The notes under the pieces were generated by a model. It was not told the DNA's origin, searched no databases, and saw only the letters and a list, made by a program, of their open reading frames with translations. From an uncultured Lachnospiraceae bacterium (GTDB lineage Bacteria > Bacillota > Clostridia > Lachnospirales > Lachnospiraceae), in assembly GCA_947628705.1 (NCBI GenBank), contig CANRAZ010000005.1, positions 1 through 64,000 on the forward strand: a stretch of DNA of 64,000 bases, given 5' to 3'. The first letter of the stretch is position 1, and each line of letters opens with the position of its first letter. Of this stretch, positions 25,643 through 34,172 are shown one piece after another. A program made the translations under genes and the position numbers.

Positions 25643-28279
25643 TTACCGTTTTCTTCCGCTGTGGCAGGTAAAATAGATGACCTGGTATTCCTTTGCAATA
25701 TCCTCTAAGAAATCCCTGCCCTTTTCCGTCTTTTCATCGTCTAAATTTACAAAAGGATCGTCGAAAACCACAAAAGGCTTTTCATCTTCATACATGGCGT
25801 CCACGAGAGCCATTCTCATGCACACGCCCGTAAGGTCTCTGCGTCCCTTGCTCAAAAATTTAAGCTCCCTCTGCATTCCCTCCTCTTTGACGGTAAGATT
25901 TGTGTTTGCATCTATCATGTAGCTGTCGGGACTGATTCCCGTGAGTATTCTGTAGTACTTTCTGAAGCCCTTCATAACAGGCTCCATATATCTTGCGGTA
26001 AAAGAGGTTTTTGCTTCTTCCAGAAACTCCTTGGTTTTTTCGATTATTTTAAGCTTCTTCTTTTTTTCTTCATAATCCTGCTTAAGCCTCAAATACTCCT
26101 TTTCCGTCTCGGAAAGCACGTCAAGCCTTTCCGCATATCCGTCCGCCTGTTTATTCAGCTCCTGTATGCTGCTTTTTAACTCGTCGATACTTGCATCAAT
26201 TTCTCCCAGCCTTCCGTCAATATCCTGCTGGCTGAAATGTTCAGGAATATTTATGCTTTCAAAATTTTCAGCATTATTTTCTTCCGCAAATCCTTCCAGA
26301 CGTTTTTTCGCATCAAGCCATTCCTTATTCTGTACGGCTCTGCTTTGCAGCCTGCTTTTAAGATTTATCAACTGCCTTACATCGTCCTCCTCCTGCCGTA
26401 TTCCGATTCTTCCGAAAAATTCTTCAATTTTTTCCCTGCAGCTTCCATACTCCGCACTGCTTTTTCTGCGCTTGGCTTCCCTTTCGGAAAGCTCCTTAAA
26501 CAGCTCCGCCTTTCGCTTTATCTCGTAAACATTTTTCTCACAGTTTTCAGGCTCGCTGCTGACAGGCTCATTATATCTGACAAAAAAAGTATTGATTTCG
26601 TCCGTAAGATTTTGTATTGCCTCCTTACGCTCCGCCACAGATTCATCATTTTCCTTGAGCAGAAGCCTCTTATACTGTTCCGATTCGCTCTTAAGCCTGT
26701 ACAAGCCGTCATTTATACCGTAAGGACTGTACACCATTTTGTACATCGAAAAGAAATCCTTCAGTTCATTCTCTGTATTATCATATTTTCGACTGTCTGC
26801 TTCTATCTCTTCCGCAAGACTGTCAAGCCGAGCCTCATGTTCTTTTATCTCCTCCTCCGCTTTTCTCTTTCTGCTCTTTCTTATTGCTAGCGCAGAAAAA
26901 AACAGTCCTGCTCCGACTGCAAGCAAAGCAATGCCGGCAATAGGATTTACCGTAACGAAATACGCTCCGACCGCCGCGCATAAAACGGAAAGCACGATTA
27001 TAATAACAGTTCCTGAATTTTCCGGTACGCTGATCCGAATGTTTTTAAGAGTTTCATATTCCGACTTCTTAGCGGCTACAGCGGTTTTTCTGTCATCGTT
27101 TTCACGCAGCTTTTCCCTGATTTCATCAAAATCTTTTTCCTCAGGAATCCTTTTTTCAAATTTTTCAGATAAGATCCTGCGGCTCAGACGTTCTTCCTCA
27201 CTAAGCTCTCTGTCTTTTAATTCAAATCTGTAGCTTTTGAGTTTTGCTATTTTTTCCAGAATGCCATCATAGACGCTGCCGTCCGGAACACCGTCCGTAA
27301 ACAGCACTGACATTTCAGAAAACGCTGCCTCCTTCTCAGGCGGCATTGAAGAATCCTTAAGCTCCTTCTCATAAATGCTGAGCCTTCTGCAATCCTCTAT
27401 CGCAGCGTCAAGGTCATCCTCTGAAGGCAGCTCCGCAGGAAAAAGGCCGTCGGTTTTCTTAAGCTCCTCCTCTCTTGCCGCGCACTCTCTCTTAAGCTCA
27501 TCATACTTATCCATCTTCGCCTTTAAATCTGCATATGCGGAAAACTCGGAGCGTTTTTTCTTTAGCTCCTCCTGCTCTGATTTAAGAAGCTCTATATCCT
27601 TCCGCTTTTTATCGATCTGTCCGCTTACGCTTGAAAAGCTTTTTTGAACACTGTCCGTCTGCTTAAGAGCCTTATCCATTTCAGTCAGGCTTGCTTTAAT
27701 CTTTGCCAGCTCTCCGGTTCTTTTCCTGTCGGAAAATCTGTTGAGCGCATCTCCCAGCTTTCCGATAACCTTTTCATAGCTGTTTATATCGTCCGTATTG
27801 TCGGCAAGGTTTCCGAGCTTGGCATTTACGCCGTCAGTGGCGCCGGTTTCGCAATCGTCCTGTCCAATAAATACCGTTCTGCAAAACGATTCCCTGTTTA
27901 TTCCAAAAAGCTCGTCTCCCAGAGAAGCATTTTCAAGCCTTACCGGCAAATTTTCCGGCTCTTTTCTCAGCTCTGTTACATCTTCCGAAGCCTTAGCGCC
28001 GAAAACCCTGCTAAGCGTATACAGGCTTCCGTCTTTTTCATAGGTGATCTCTCCTCCGTATGTACCGCCCTGCCACGGCTTGTACCTTTTTCGGTCATTT
28101 TCAAAAGCGCCGTGCTTCCCCTCGGCTCCAAATCCGTAAAACATGTCAAGAATAAACTCGGCAAGGGTGGACTTGCCCCAGCCGTTTTCCTCACAAAACA
28201 CATTTACTCCGCTTGAAAATTCAACCGTATAATTCCGAATTTTTCCAAAATTTTCAATGTGGCACCTTACAAGCTTCAC
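25643..28279 (-). CDS. YhaN-like SMC/SbcC-type ATPase
   Basis: 878 residues. ABC-type ATPase halves lie at the two ends: Walker A ENGWGKSTLAEFIL (about 33-46), signature LSKGRRDL, and Walker B VVFDDPFVNLDDE near the C-terminus. Between are long coiled coils (about 180-370 and 460-790) split by two hydrophobic helices (about 405-455). The membrane helices make it YhaN-like rather than classical SbcC. Its start overlaps the stop of the metallophosphoesterase gene by 4 bp, so the two proteins very probably form a complex. Expected role: an SbcCD/Mre11-Rad50-like nuclease complex acting on DNA ends or hairpins, possibly at the membrane. Confidence 0.88.
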   Translation of the reverse strand: MKLVRCHIENFGKIRNYTVEFSSGVNVFCEENGWGKSTLAEFILDMFYGFGAEGKHGAFENDRKRYKPWQGGTYGGEITYEKDGSLYTLSRVFGAKASEDVTELRKEPENLPVRLENASLGDELFGINRESFCRTVFIGQDDCETGATDGVNAKLGNLADNTDDINSYEKVIGKLGDALNRFSDRKRTGELAKIKASLTEMDKALKQTDSVQKSFSSVSGQIDKKRKDIELLKSEQEELKKKRSEFSAYADLKAKMDKYDELKRECAAREEELKKTDGLFPAELPSEDDLDAAIEDCRRLSIYEKELKDSSMPPEKEAAFSEMSVLFTDGVPDGSVYDGILEKIAKLKSYRFELKDRELSEEERLSRRILSEKFEKRIPEEKDFDEIREKLRENDDRKTAVAAKKSEYETLKNIRISVPENSGTVIIIVLSVLCAAVGAYFVTVNPIAGIALLAVGAGLFFSALAIRKSRKRKAEEEIKEHEARLDSLAEEIEADSRKYDNTENELKDFFSMYKMVYSPYGINDGLYRLKSESEQYKRLLLKENDESVAERKEAIQNLTDEINTFFVRYNEPVSSEPENCEKNVYEIKRKAELFKELSEREAKRRKSSAEYGSCREKIEEFFGRIGIRQEEDDVRQLINLKSRLQSRAVQNKEWLDAKKRLEGFAEENNAENFESINIPEHFSQQDIDGRLGEIDASIDELKSSIQELNKQADGYAERLDVLSETEKEYLRLKQDYEEKKKKLKIIEKTKEFLEEAKTSFTARYMEPVMKGFRKYYRILTGISPDSYMIDANTNLTVKEEGMQRELKFLSKGRRDLTGVCMRMALVDAMYEDEKPFVVFDDPFVNLDDEKTEKGRDFLEDIAKEYQVIYFTCHSGRKR

Positions 28280-29382
28280 AGCTGTATCTCCTCCCCCTTC
28301 AATGCGTTTATTCCGCAGCGGATGATCTCCGCACGCTCCTCATCGCTCAAATCAGCCGCATTTAACACAGTCCTGACGAACTCTCCCTTTAAAGACTCGT
28401 CACGGATATATTCCTCAGGATCAACCCTTAGCTTTGTCGCGTCACTGACCTTAAACACATAAAAGCTGTTTCTGAACCTTGTTTCTATGAACGGAATATC
28501 CTTTTCGCAATTCACGTCCGTCTCACCCGTAAGAACTAATTTAACCATATGCTTCGGCTCAATATTTTTCTCCTTGAGAACTCTCTCCGATTTTGCTGAA
28601 ATTTCTTCTGTAGTCATGCAGTCTGTAATATCCGCCTCAACTATGTACATCCTTCTTTCAGCGTTGGAAATAAATTCCGCCCTTATCTCTCCGTTCTCCT
28701 CATTTATCTCAAGCATTACAAACCCGTGTTCTCCCGGCTCATCAAAACCTCTGCCCTCAAGGCAGCCCGGATAGCAAAATATTCCCCTGCCGTCAAGCTT
28801 GGCCTTTTTAAAGGAGTGAATGTGTCCAAGCGCAAGGTAGTCAATGTTTTTGTTCCTGAGTTCTGAAAAAGGAATGATTTCCGTCTTATCCTTTGTCTTT
28901 GCTTCACTTTCCTGTCCGTGAAGCACGACTATATTTATTTTGTCAGGGTCGGTAATCAGTCTGTTATACCAGTCGACCGGACGGCCGCCGTTAAGCTCCA
29001 TACCGTAAATGCAAATCCTTCCGTTTTCGCCCTCGCAGTATACTTTCCAGTCGTCGTCAAAGAGCTTCAAATTTTCCGGAAGCATATTAAAGCTGTCCAA
29101 AAAGCTTCCCGCATCGTGATTTCCCTGCAAATAATAAAACCTGATTTCAGGATTTGATTCAATTGCATTTTTTACCGCATTGCGCGCCGTCAGAGAGACC
29201 TTCTTGGTATCAAAAAGATCGCCTGCGATTATAACTGCGCCTACGCCGTTTGTTGCGGCATAATTAACCATTCTGTTGAACGCATTCAAGAGCTCGCCCT
29301 TTCTTTCCCTCGCCTTTTCCGGTGAAAGATTGGAAGTCATTGCGGAATCCAGATGCAAATCCGCACAGTGAATAATTCTCAT
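28276..29382 (-). CDS. YhaO/SbcD-like DNA exonuclease (metallophosphoesterase)
   Basis: 368 residues. Calcineurin-like phosphoesterase motifs in order: IHCADLHLDSAM, IIAGDLFDT, LQGNHDAG, VVLHGQES and LALGHIHSFKK, giving the two-metal site of the Mre11/SbcD group. The C-terminal about 110 residues form the capping/adaptor domain. It is coupled by a 4-bp overlap to the YhaN-like ATPase and follows the TrmO fusion gene by 12 bp, so all three are one operon. Confidence 0.92.
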   Translation of the reverse strand: MRIIHCADLHLDSAMTSNLSPEKARERKGELLNAFNRMVNYAATNGVGAVIIAGDLFDTKKVSLTARNAVKNAIESNPEIRFYYLQGNHDAGSFLDSFNMLPENLKLFDDDWKVYCEGENGRICIYGMELNGGRPVDWYNRLITDPDKINIVVLHGQESEAKTKDKTEIIPFSELRNKNIDYLALGHIHSFKKAKLDGRGIFCYPGCLEGRGFDEPGEHGFVMLEINEENGEIRAEFISNAERRMYIVEADITDCMTTEEISAKSERVLKEKNIEPKHMVKLVLTGETDVNCEKDIPFIETRFRNSFYVFKVSDATKLRVDPEEYIRDESLKGEFVRTVLNAADLSDEERAEIIRCGINALKGEEIQL

Positions 29383-29394
29383 TCTTCGCCCACC

Positions 29395-30705
29395 TCATTC
29401 TTCCTTCTGTATGCTTACGACCGTAAGCTCATTTCCTTCAACCCTGAATTTAACCTCAGCTCCTGAAAACCAAAATCCGTAAACCCTCTCGGCGTCATCG
29501 TGGTATGCAGGTCTCGGATCAAACGCAAGAACCTCTTTCAGCACCTCAAGCTTTTCTTTAGGCAGCTTTTCTGCTTCCGTTTCAGGAATATAAACCTCAA
29601 GCGCCGCGGTCGGCGTGCCTTCCGTAAAGCCTGCCGACGCATCAGGGTGCGAGTCGGTATAAGGCAGATACGGTTTTATATCATAGACCGGAGTACCGTC
29701 CAGAAAATCTCCTCCCTGAACATAAAGGACAGGGCCAAGCCCCTCGTCAAATTCTACCTTAAGGAGCTTAACGCTTGAAAGGCCTATCGGATTAGGCCTG
29801 AATGGCGAACGTGTCGCAAAGACGCCCATTCTTGAGTTGCCACCCAGCTTCGGAGGTCTTACCGTAGGCGACCATTCGTCCCTTATGTTCTCCGAAAACT
29901 GCCAAAGAACCCATAAATACGAGAAGCCTTCAAGCCCCCTGACTGCTTCTCTGACGCGGTATCCTTCCTCAAATACTATTTTTCCCACGCTCAGCTTTGA
30001 AAGACCGCTTTGCCTCGGTATTCCAAACTTATCCTCAAAATCGGTTTCAACATGCGCAATCGGCTTTAATTCCGGAGCAGAAGCACTTATTTTCTTTTCT
30101 CCGTTTGCTGCTTTTTCGTCCTCTGCTTTCCTTTCTCCGTTTGTTTCTGCCGTTATCCCTTTTTCCTTAAGGAAGCCGTCAAGTATTGCGGCGGCAATGC
30201 CTGCAAGCCTTGCACACGGACGTTTTTTATAATACTCTCCCGTTCTTTTTTCCGGAACAGGATCATCTCTCTTTTTTTGCAGACCCAGAAGCTCTCTGCA
30301 CACAATCGAGCCGTTCACCGCTTCAAATCTCTTTGCCAGCTCCTGAACATCGGCATAAAGCCGCTTTTTCCGTTCAAAATCTCCTGCCTCGTTATAGCCG
30401 TAAAGGCAGCCAAGCACGATAAACATTCCGCTTACCGTCCCACACACCTCTCTAAGTCTGCCCATTCCGCCTCCGAACGGAGATGCAAGCTTAAGCAGCT
30501 CCTCCTGCGGAATATCGATCAAATCCGAAAAGGAGAGCACGACAGACTGAGTGCAGTTGTAGCCGCTGTTAAAATAATCCGCTGCCTTAACGGCTCTTTC
30601 ATTTGTCCTTATATCCGCATCTTTTATATCTCCGGGATTATCCGTCTCATTGTTTTCTGTCTTAAATTCATCTTTATTTATAAAAAAGTTTTCAGCCTCG
30701 CTCAC
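29395..30705 (-). CDS. C_GCAxxG_C_C family domain fused to TrmO-like tRNA methyltransferase
   Basis: 436 residues from GTG at 30705, chosen because GGGAGG lies 8 bp upstream; the track ATG at 30723 precedes that site. After a charged N-terminal tail (1-35) comes a C_GCAxxG_C_C domain (about 35-165; SGYNCTQSVVLSF, FGGGMGRLREVCGTVSG, LGCLYG). Its cysteines suggest a redox or metal role. A Lys/Glu linker leads to a TrmO/TsaA (YaeB) domain (about 205-436; SGLSKLSVGKIVFEEGYRVR, FATRSPFRPNPIGLS). In E. coli TrmO methylates N6 of t6A37 in tRNA-Thr using SAM. The two are normally separate proteins. It is first gene of the operon with the YhaO/YhaN pair. Confidence 0.85.
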   Translation of the reverse strand: MSEAENFFINKDEFKTENNETDNPGDIKDADIRTNERAVKAADYFNSGYNCTQSVVLSFSDLIDIPQEELLKLASPFGGGMGRLREVCGTVSGMFIVLGCLYGYNEAGDFERKKRLYADVQELAKRFEAVNGSIVCRELLGLQKKRDDPVPEKRTGEYYKKRPCARLAGIAAAILDGFLKEKGITAETNGERKAEDEKAANGEKKISASAPELKPIAHVETDFEDKFGIPRQSGLSKLSVGKIVFEEGYRVREAVRGLEGFSYLWVLWQFSENIRDEWSPTVRPPKLGGNSRMGVFATRSPFRPNPIGLSSVKLLKVEFDEGLGPVLYVQGGDFLDGTPVYDIKPYLPYTDSHPDASAGFTEGTPTAALEVYIPETEAEKLPKEKLEVLKEVLAFDPRPAYHDDAERVYGFWFSGAEVKFRVEGNELTVVSIQKEE

Positions 30706-30815
30706 GCCGTTATCCTCCCTCATTCAACTGGTGAACAGTTACACGTGCTGTTTTTATTATAAAATATGCCGGCTCTTTTTTCCACAAAAATATCTTTCTT
30801 TAAATATTAAAGCAA

Positions 30816-30855
30816 AAGAAAAAAGCAGATGCGCCTCAAGAGAAACGCATCTGCT
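30816..30855 (-). terminator. Terminator of the repeat-array transcript
   Basis: AGCAGATGCG (30824-30833) pairs perfectly with CGCATCTGCT (30846-30855), and on the minus strand is followed by TTTTTTCTTTT. It closes the array region. Confidence 0.85.
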
Positions 30856-30876
30856 AAATAACAGTTTCTAAATCAT

Positions 30877-31412
30877 TCATGTAATTGTTGGACCGTACCT
30901 TCCTTTCATAAATTTCAAATCTGACTGACAAAATCTAATGTCCATATCGGTTTGTACTTCTTCACTATTAAATTCTATGATAATAAGTTATCTCCACCTG
31001 TAAAGTCTACCGTTTTCTAAAAGATCGAATCAGATGTTCCGGTTTATAAATTTAAGCTATCTTCGGACCGTACCGCCTTTCATAAACTATTTATATAAAA
31101 AGACCTGTGTCTTAACCGTTCATTGGACTTTACCGCCTATCCGGTAATAATAGAAAATCTTCGCTTTAAACTTAACTTTTCATTGGACCGTACCGCCTTC
31201 TTGAATTATAACCTGGTTTAAACTAAAGTTTTCATCGGACCTTACCGCCTTTTTAATATTTGCTTTCCAGTGTAAATCTCAAGTTCCCATCGGACCTTAC
31301 CGCCTTTCATTAATCTAATCTGGTTAAAGTTATCTAGCCATTGGACTTTACCGCCTTCTTTAAAATTAGGTTTGAGTTAAAATCTAATCAGCCATTGGAC
31401 CTTACCTTCCTT
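30877..31412 (-). repeat. Degenerate tandem array, 50-60-bp units with core GGCGGTAAGGTCC
   Basis: On plus the core reads CATTGGACCTTACCGCCTT. GGAC occurs at 30890, 31065, 31125, 31185, 31237, 31292, 31343 and 31397; two decayed units lie near 30949 and 31000. Spacing between intact units is 51-60 bp. Inter-core segments are AT-rich and partly alike (CTGGTTTAAACTAAAG, CTGGTTAAAGTTATCT), so the whole unit is repeated. Mini-ORFs on minus end at 31384, 31330, 31279, 31218, 31172 and 31112. Confidence 0.85.
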
Positions 31413-31474
31413 TGCTTAATGTTCAAGAGATTTCTTCTTTTTATCTCTTCAGTGTCTGTCTTGTTGTTGAGTAA

Positions 31475-31503
31475 ACTATATCATCTCTACGTTTATTTGT
31501 CAA
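31475..31503 (-). promoter_or_regulatory. Strong sigma-A promoter reading into the repeat array
   Basis: On the minus strand TTGACA (31498-31503) and TATAGT (31475-31480) are exactly 17 bp apart, preceded by an AT-rich, A-tract stretch like an UP element (31504-31545). Confidence 0.8.
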
Positions 31504-31509
31504 GCACTT

Positions 31510-31755
31510 TTTTTAAATTTTTTCAACTTTTTTTCTCTTGGTATAATTGTATAAAATAATCTGACAATTTATATTGAGCCATACTAAGCGTCAAAACGCC
31601 CTTTCCGCTTACTCCTGTACCGATTTTTGCCAATCCCACGGGCGATACTCACAGGACTGACAGACTAAAGGTACGGCTTGCATCCGCGCACTGTCAGCTG
31701 TTCCTGACAACCGTCGCAGGAGGCGCAAACTAAAAGCACTGTGGCTTTCTCTCCT
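31510..31755. other. Spacer between the array promoter and the SIMPL gene
   Basis: After the A/T-rich stretch, 31560-31755 is of ordinary composition and lies downstream of the SIMPL gene stop. I see no ORF, clear terminator or RNA motif in it. Confidence 0.4.
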
Positions 31756-32421
31756 TTAATTGATCTCCCACACGACCGTCACGGTATCAGTAACCTCAAT
31801 ATCGTCAGGCTCAATATCCATATCAAAGCCTGCGGCTCTTGAGTCCAATGCGACCGGCGCTGCATATGCCCTGCTCATAGGTCTGACTTCAAAATCAATC
31901 TCCGCCCATGAATAGTCAATGCTTTTAATCTCTCCGAGCTTGACCTCTGCGGATTCTGCTAAAACATATGCCTTTGCTTTTGCGTCCTTTACAGCCCTTC
32001 CAAGAAGCTCATTTTTAACAGCCTCCCTGTCCTTAACAGTGTAACTGATGCAGAATTCAGGGTTGAGCGGACAGCCGGCAAGCGCATAAAGCACCTTTCC
32101 AAGCCGTTCATTGTCAGAATCAAACTCCAGCTTCATGCAATGTCTGAACTTATAGCCTGCAAACCGCTGCTTGTAAACCTCTTTTTCCTTGAAGCTTTCA
32201 TATTCAGTATCGACATCAAAGCTTACCGTTTTCAAATCGCAGCGTTCAAAACCGAACGGAGCTAAAATATCCTTAAGCTGTTCCGTCTGCTGCGACGAAC
32301 TGCGAAGCGTTTCACCGTAATCACGGTAAGTCCCCTCAAGCGTAAGCATAATGCGCGTCACGTCAGGTTTTGCTTTAATCTGTCCTTTTCCTTTAACTCT
32401 TATTATTCTTCCGTCTTCCAT
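31756..32421 (-). CDS. SIMPL (DUF541) domain protein
   Basis: 221 residues, a single SIMPL/DUF541 domain. It opens IIRVKGKGQIKAKPDVTRI and ends in a beta strand TVTVVWEIN; GRAVKDAKAKAYVLAES is the conserved helix. There is no signal peptide or membrane helix, so it is cytoplasmic, unlike the periplasmic BP26-type members. The function is unknown; the fold tends to oligomerise. AAAAGGGGA lies about 12 bp before the ATG. The 123-bp gap to the upstream CapA-like gene contains no credible gene. Confidence 0.82.
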   Translation of the reverse strand: MEDGRIIRVKGKGQIKAKPDVTRIMLTLEGTYRDYGETLRSSSQQTEQLKDILAPFGFERCDLKTVSFDVDTEYESFKEKEVYKQRFAGYKFRHCMKLEFDSDNERLGKVLYALAGCPLNPEFCISYTVKDREAVKNELLGRAVKDAKAKAYVLAESAEVKLGEIKSIDYSWAEIDFEVRPMSRAYAAPVALDSRAAGFDMDIEPDDIEVTDTVTVVWEIN

Positions 32422-32544
32422 AAATCTGCCAAGTCCCCTTTTACATTCATTTTATTAATTCCTGTCTGTTGCAGCTTTGCCTTTTTTGGTTTTCGCGGCT
32501 TTGGCATCGCTTTACCGCTTTCCCTAAGTACCAATGCCCCTCTG

Positions 32545-34014
32545 TTATTTTCTTTCCGTAATTCTGCCTTCCTTATCAAAATCCGCATTGATTGAGTATC
32601 CTCTCAGGCTTTCAAGGATCCTCTCTCCTGCTTCCTCTCCGCCGACATAGGCTGTGCGGCAGCCGCTTTGAACCGCCGGATAGAAAACAAGCTCCATTGA
32701 ATTGTCATCATTCACGGTTACTCCCAAAAGTCCCGTGTCGATATCCTTTTTATTGAACCAGAAATTCCCAAGATTATAAACGATTGGCACGCCCTTGTAA
32801 AACTCTATTCCCTGAAGACAATGCGCATGCGTTCCGACAATTAAATCTGCGCCTGCATCAATATACCGGTACGCCGTTTCAGGCTGAACATCCTCCAGCT
32901 CATGGCTGTACTCGGCTCCCCAGTGCAGATTTGCAATTACAATATCAGCATTTTTCTTTGCCTCTTTTATCACCTCAATAAAAGCCTCAGGGTCGTAGCA
33001 CCTGAGAACTCCCGGCGAGCTTTCTCCTGCTTCAGGAGTCAGGATATTTTTTTCAGCTCTCGTGGCGGCGACATATGCAATTTTTTTACCTTCAATTATG
33101 TAATAAACAGGCCGTGAAGCCTCCTCAATGTTTTTACCGGCTCCCATATACTCGATTTCTGCATTTTTAAGCGTTTCCAGAGTATCTAAAAACGCCTGCT
33201 CCCCGTAATCGTAGACATGATTATTTGCAAGGTCTACTATATCGGTTCCGAGCTCGTCATAAAGCCCTACGTTCGACGGATTTCCTCTGAACGTCCACGT
33301 TTTGCCCTCCAGCGGTTTTCCGCCGTTTGAAAAGCAGAATTCATTGTTGAGCATAGAAATGTCCGCCTTTTTCATCTTGTCAATCAAAAAGCCGTCGATG
33401 CAGTCCTTAATTCCGTTTTCAGCGCTCTTACAGTAATCCATGACGGCCCAGTTGTCGGCAAAGCTGATATCTCCGCCAAAGGTAAGCTGGATTCCGTCCT
33501 CTCCGTTTGAGTTCATAATATAAATATTATTGTCCTCATAAGCTCTTCCGCTGTAAAGGTCGTCAGTCACCTTTTCGGTCATGCCCGTAAGCTCGTACCA
33601 CTTTTCAGCCGAATAGCCGTTCGTGCTTACTTCCCGATAGATTTTTTCCAATAAAGCGCCGCCGTCACCGTCAGTTTCCGCACACCACTCAAAGAATTCC
33701 GAATCAGCTTCAAACGGGCAGTCTACATTTTCAAAACAATCCGCCAAATCCTCTGCACTGACCTTCGGTTCTTCCGGCGACTGACTGTTCCCTAAACCGT
33801 TGCCGTCGCCCAAGCTATTGTCTCCGCCGGTGCCGGATTGATTGCCGGATTGAATTTCAGACTCATTTTCATTCCCTGCGCTGCCGTTCGCATTATTATT
33901 TTCTACAGTAGTAGACCCATTGTTATGCCCATTACCGACAGCATCGTTTTTTCCACAGCCCATAATAAGGACTGCCATTACCGTGACCGCAAGAAAAACC
34001 TTTGTCTTTTTCAA
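32545..34014 (-). CDS. CapA-family lipoprotein (PGA_cap metallophosphoesterase-like)
   Basis: About 489 residues. The best start is TTG at 34014, six bases after AGGAAGG; it gives a short lipoprotein signal (MKKTKVFLAVTVMAVLIMGC). A long Asn/Gly/Ser-rich linker follows (to about 90), then a helical segment, then the CapA domain (about 185-440) with FGGDISFADNW, VDLANNHVYDYG, VIANLHWGAEYSHE and IVGTHAHCLQG. CapA is needed for poly-gamma-glutamate capsule export in Bacillus. Many homologues lie outside capsule loci, and no capB/capC is seen here, so a polyglutamate role is not established. Confidence 0.85.
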   Translation of the reverse strand: MKKTKVFLAVTVMAVLIMGCGKNDAVGNGHNNGSTTVENNNANGSAGNENESEIQSGNQSGTGGDNSLGDGNGLGNSQSPEEPKVSAEDLADCFENVDCPFEADSEFFEWCAETDGDGGALLEKIYREVSTNGYSAEKWYELTGMTEKVTDDLYSGRAYEDNNIYIMNSNGEDGIQLTFGGDISFADNWAVMDYCKSAENGIKDCIDGFLIDKMKKADISMLNNEFCFSNGGKPLEGKTWTFRGNPSNVGLYDELGTDIVDLANNHVYDYGEQAFLDTLETLKNAEIEYMGAGKNIEEASRPVYYIIEGKKIAYVAATRAEKNILTPEAGESSPGVLRCYDPEAFIEVIKEAKKNADIVIANLHWGAEYSHELEDVQPETAYRYIDAGADLIVGTHAHCLQGIEFYKGVPIVYNLGNFWFNKKDIDTGLLGVTVNDDNSMELVFYPAVQSGCRTAYVGGEEAGERILESLRGYSINADFDKEGRITERK

Positions 34015-34031
34015 ATTAATCCTTCCTCTCA

Positions 34032-34172
34032 CAGAATCAGTTTAAACGGAAACGTTTCCCCTCTTGCAGAATCAGCTTAAACAGAGACGTTTCCCCTCTC
34101 TTGCAGAATCAACTCAAACGGAAACGCTTCCCCTCTTGCAGAATCAGCTTAAACAGAGACGCTTCCCCTCTC
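34032..34172. repeat. Four tandem 35-37-bp repeats overlapping the end of the activator gene
   Basis: Units starting CAGAATCAGCTTAAAC begin at 34032, 34067, 34104 and 34139. The fourth contains the last codons and stop of the 34149-35099 gene (ERGSVSV, TAA), so the others look like copies of that 3' end extending into the spacer before the CapA-like gene. Confidence 0.85.

Larger units (their letters stand above)
30816..31468 (-). ncRNA. About 650-nt transcript unit made of repeated start-stop mini-ORFs
   Basis: A strong promoter (31475-31503) and a strong terminator (30816-30855) define a minus-strand transcript with no ordinary gene. A 5' hairpin (AAGAGAT/ATCTCTT, 31425-31449) leads into the repeat array. 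Six of the eight core-bearing units have the form ribosome-site-like AAGGCGG, 9 nt, ATG, two codons (four in one unit), stop. Two more have lost the ATG (AAG, ACA) but keep the stop. Longest peptides in any frame are about 40 residues and not conserved between units. It may be a regulatory or structural RNA or a minigene array. I know no matching RNA family. Confidence 0.6.

Noticed and set aside
30877-31412. CRISPR array
   Set aside because: The repeat core is only about 18-20 bp and varies between units; the spacers are AT-rich and resemble each other; two units are decayed; no cas genes are nearby.
30877-31412. Tandem peptide gene reading KGGKVRW/KEGGKVQW across units
   Set aside because: The frame stays open through only two units. 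Units with ATGA stop at once in that frame, and the peptide is not kept along the array.
32403-32588. 61-residue minus ORF between the SIMPL and CapA-like genes
   Set aside because: It overlaps both genes, is low-complexity basic sequence and has no ribosome site.
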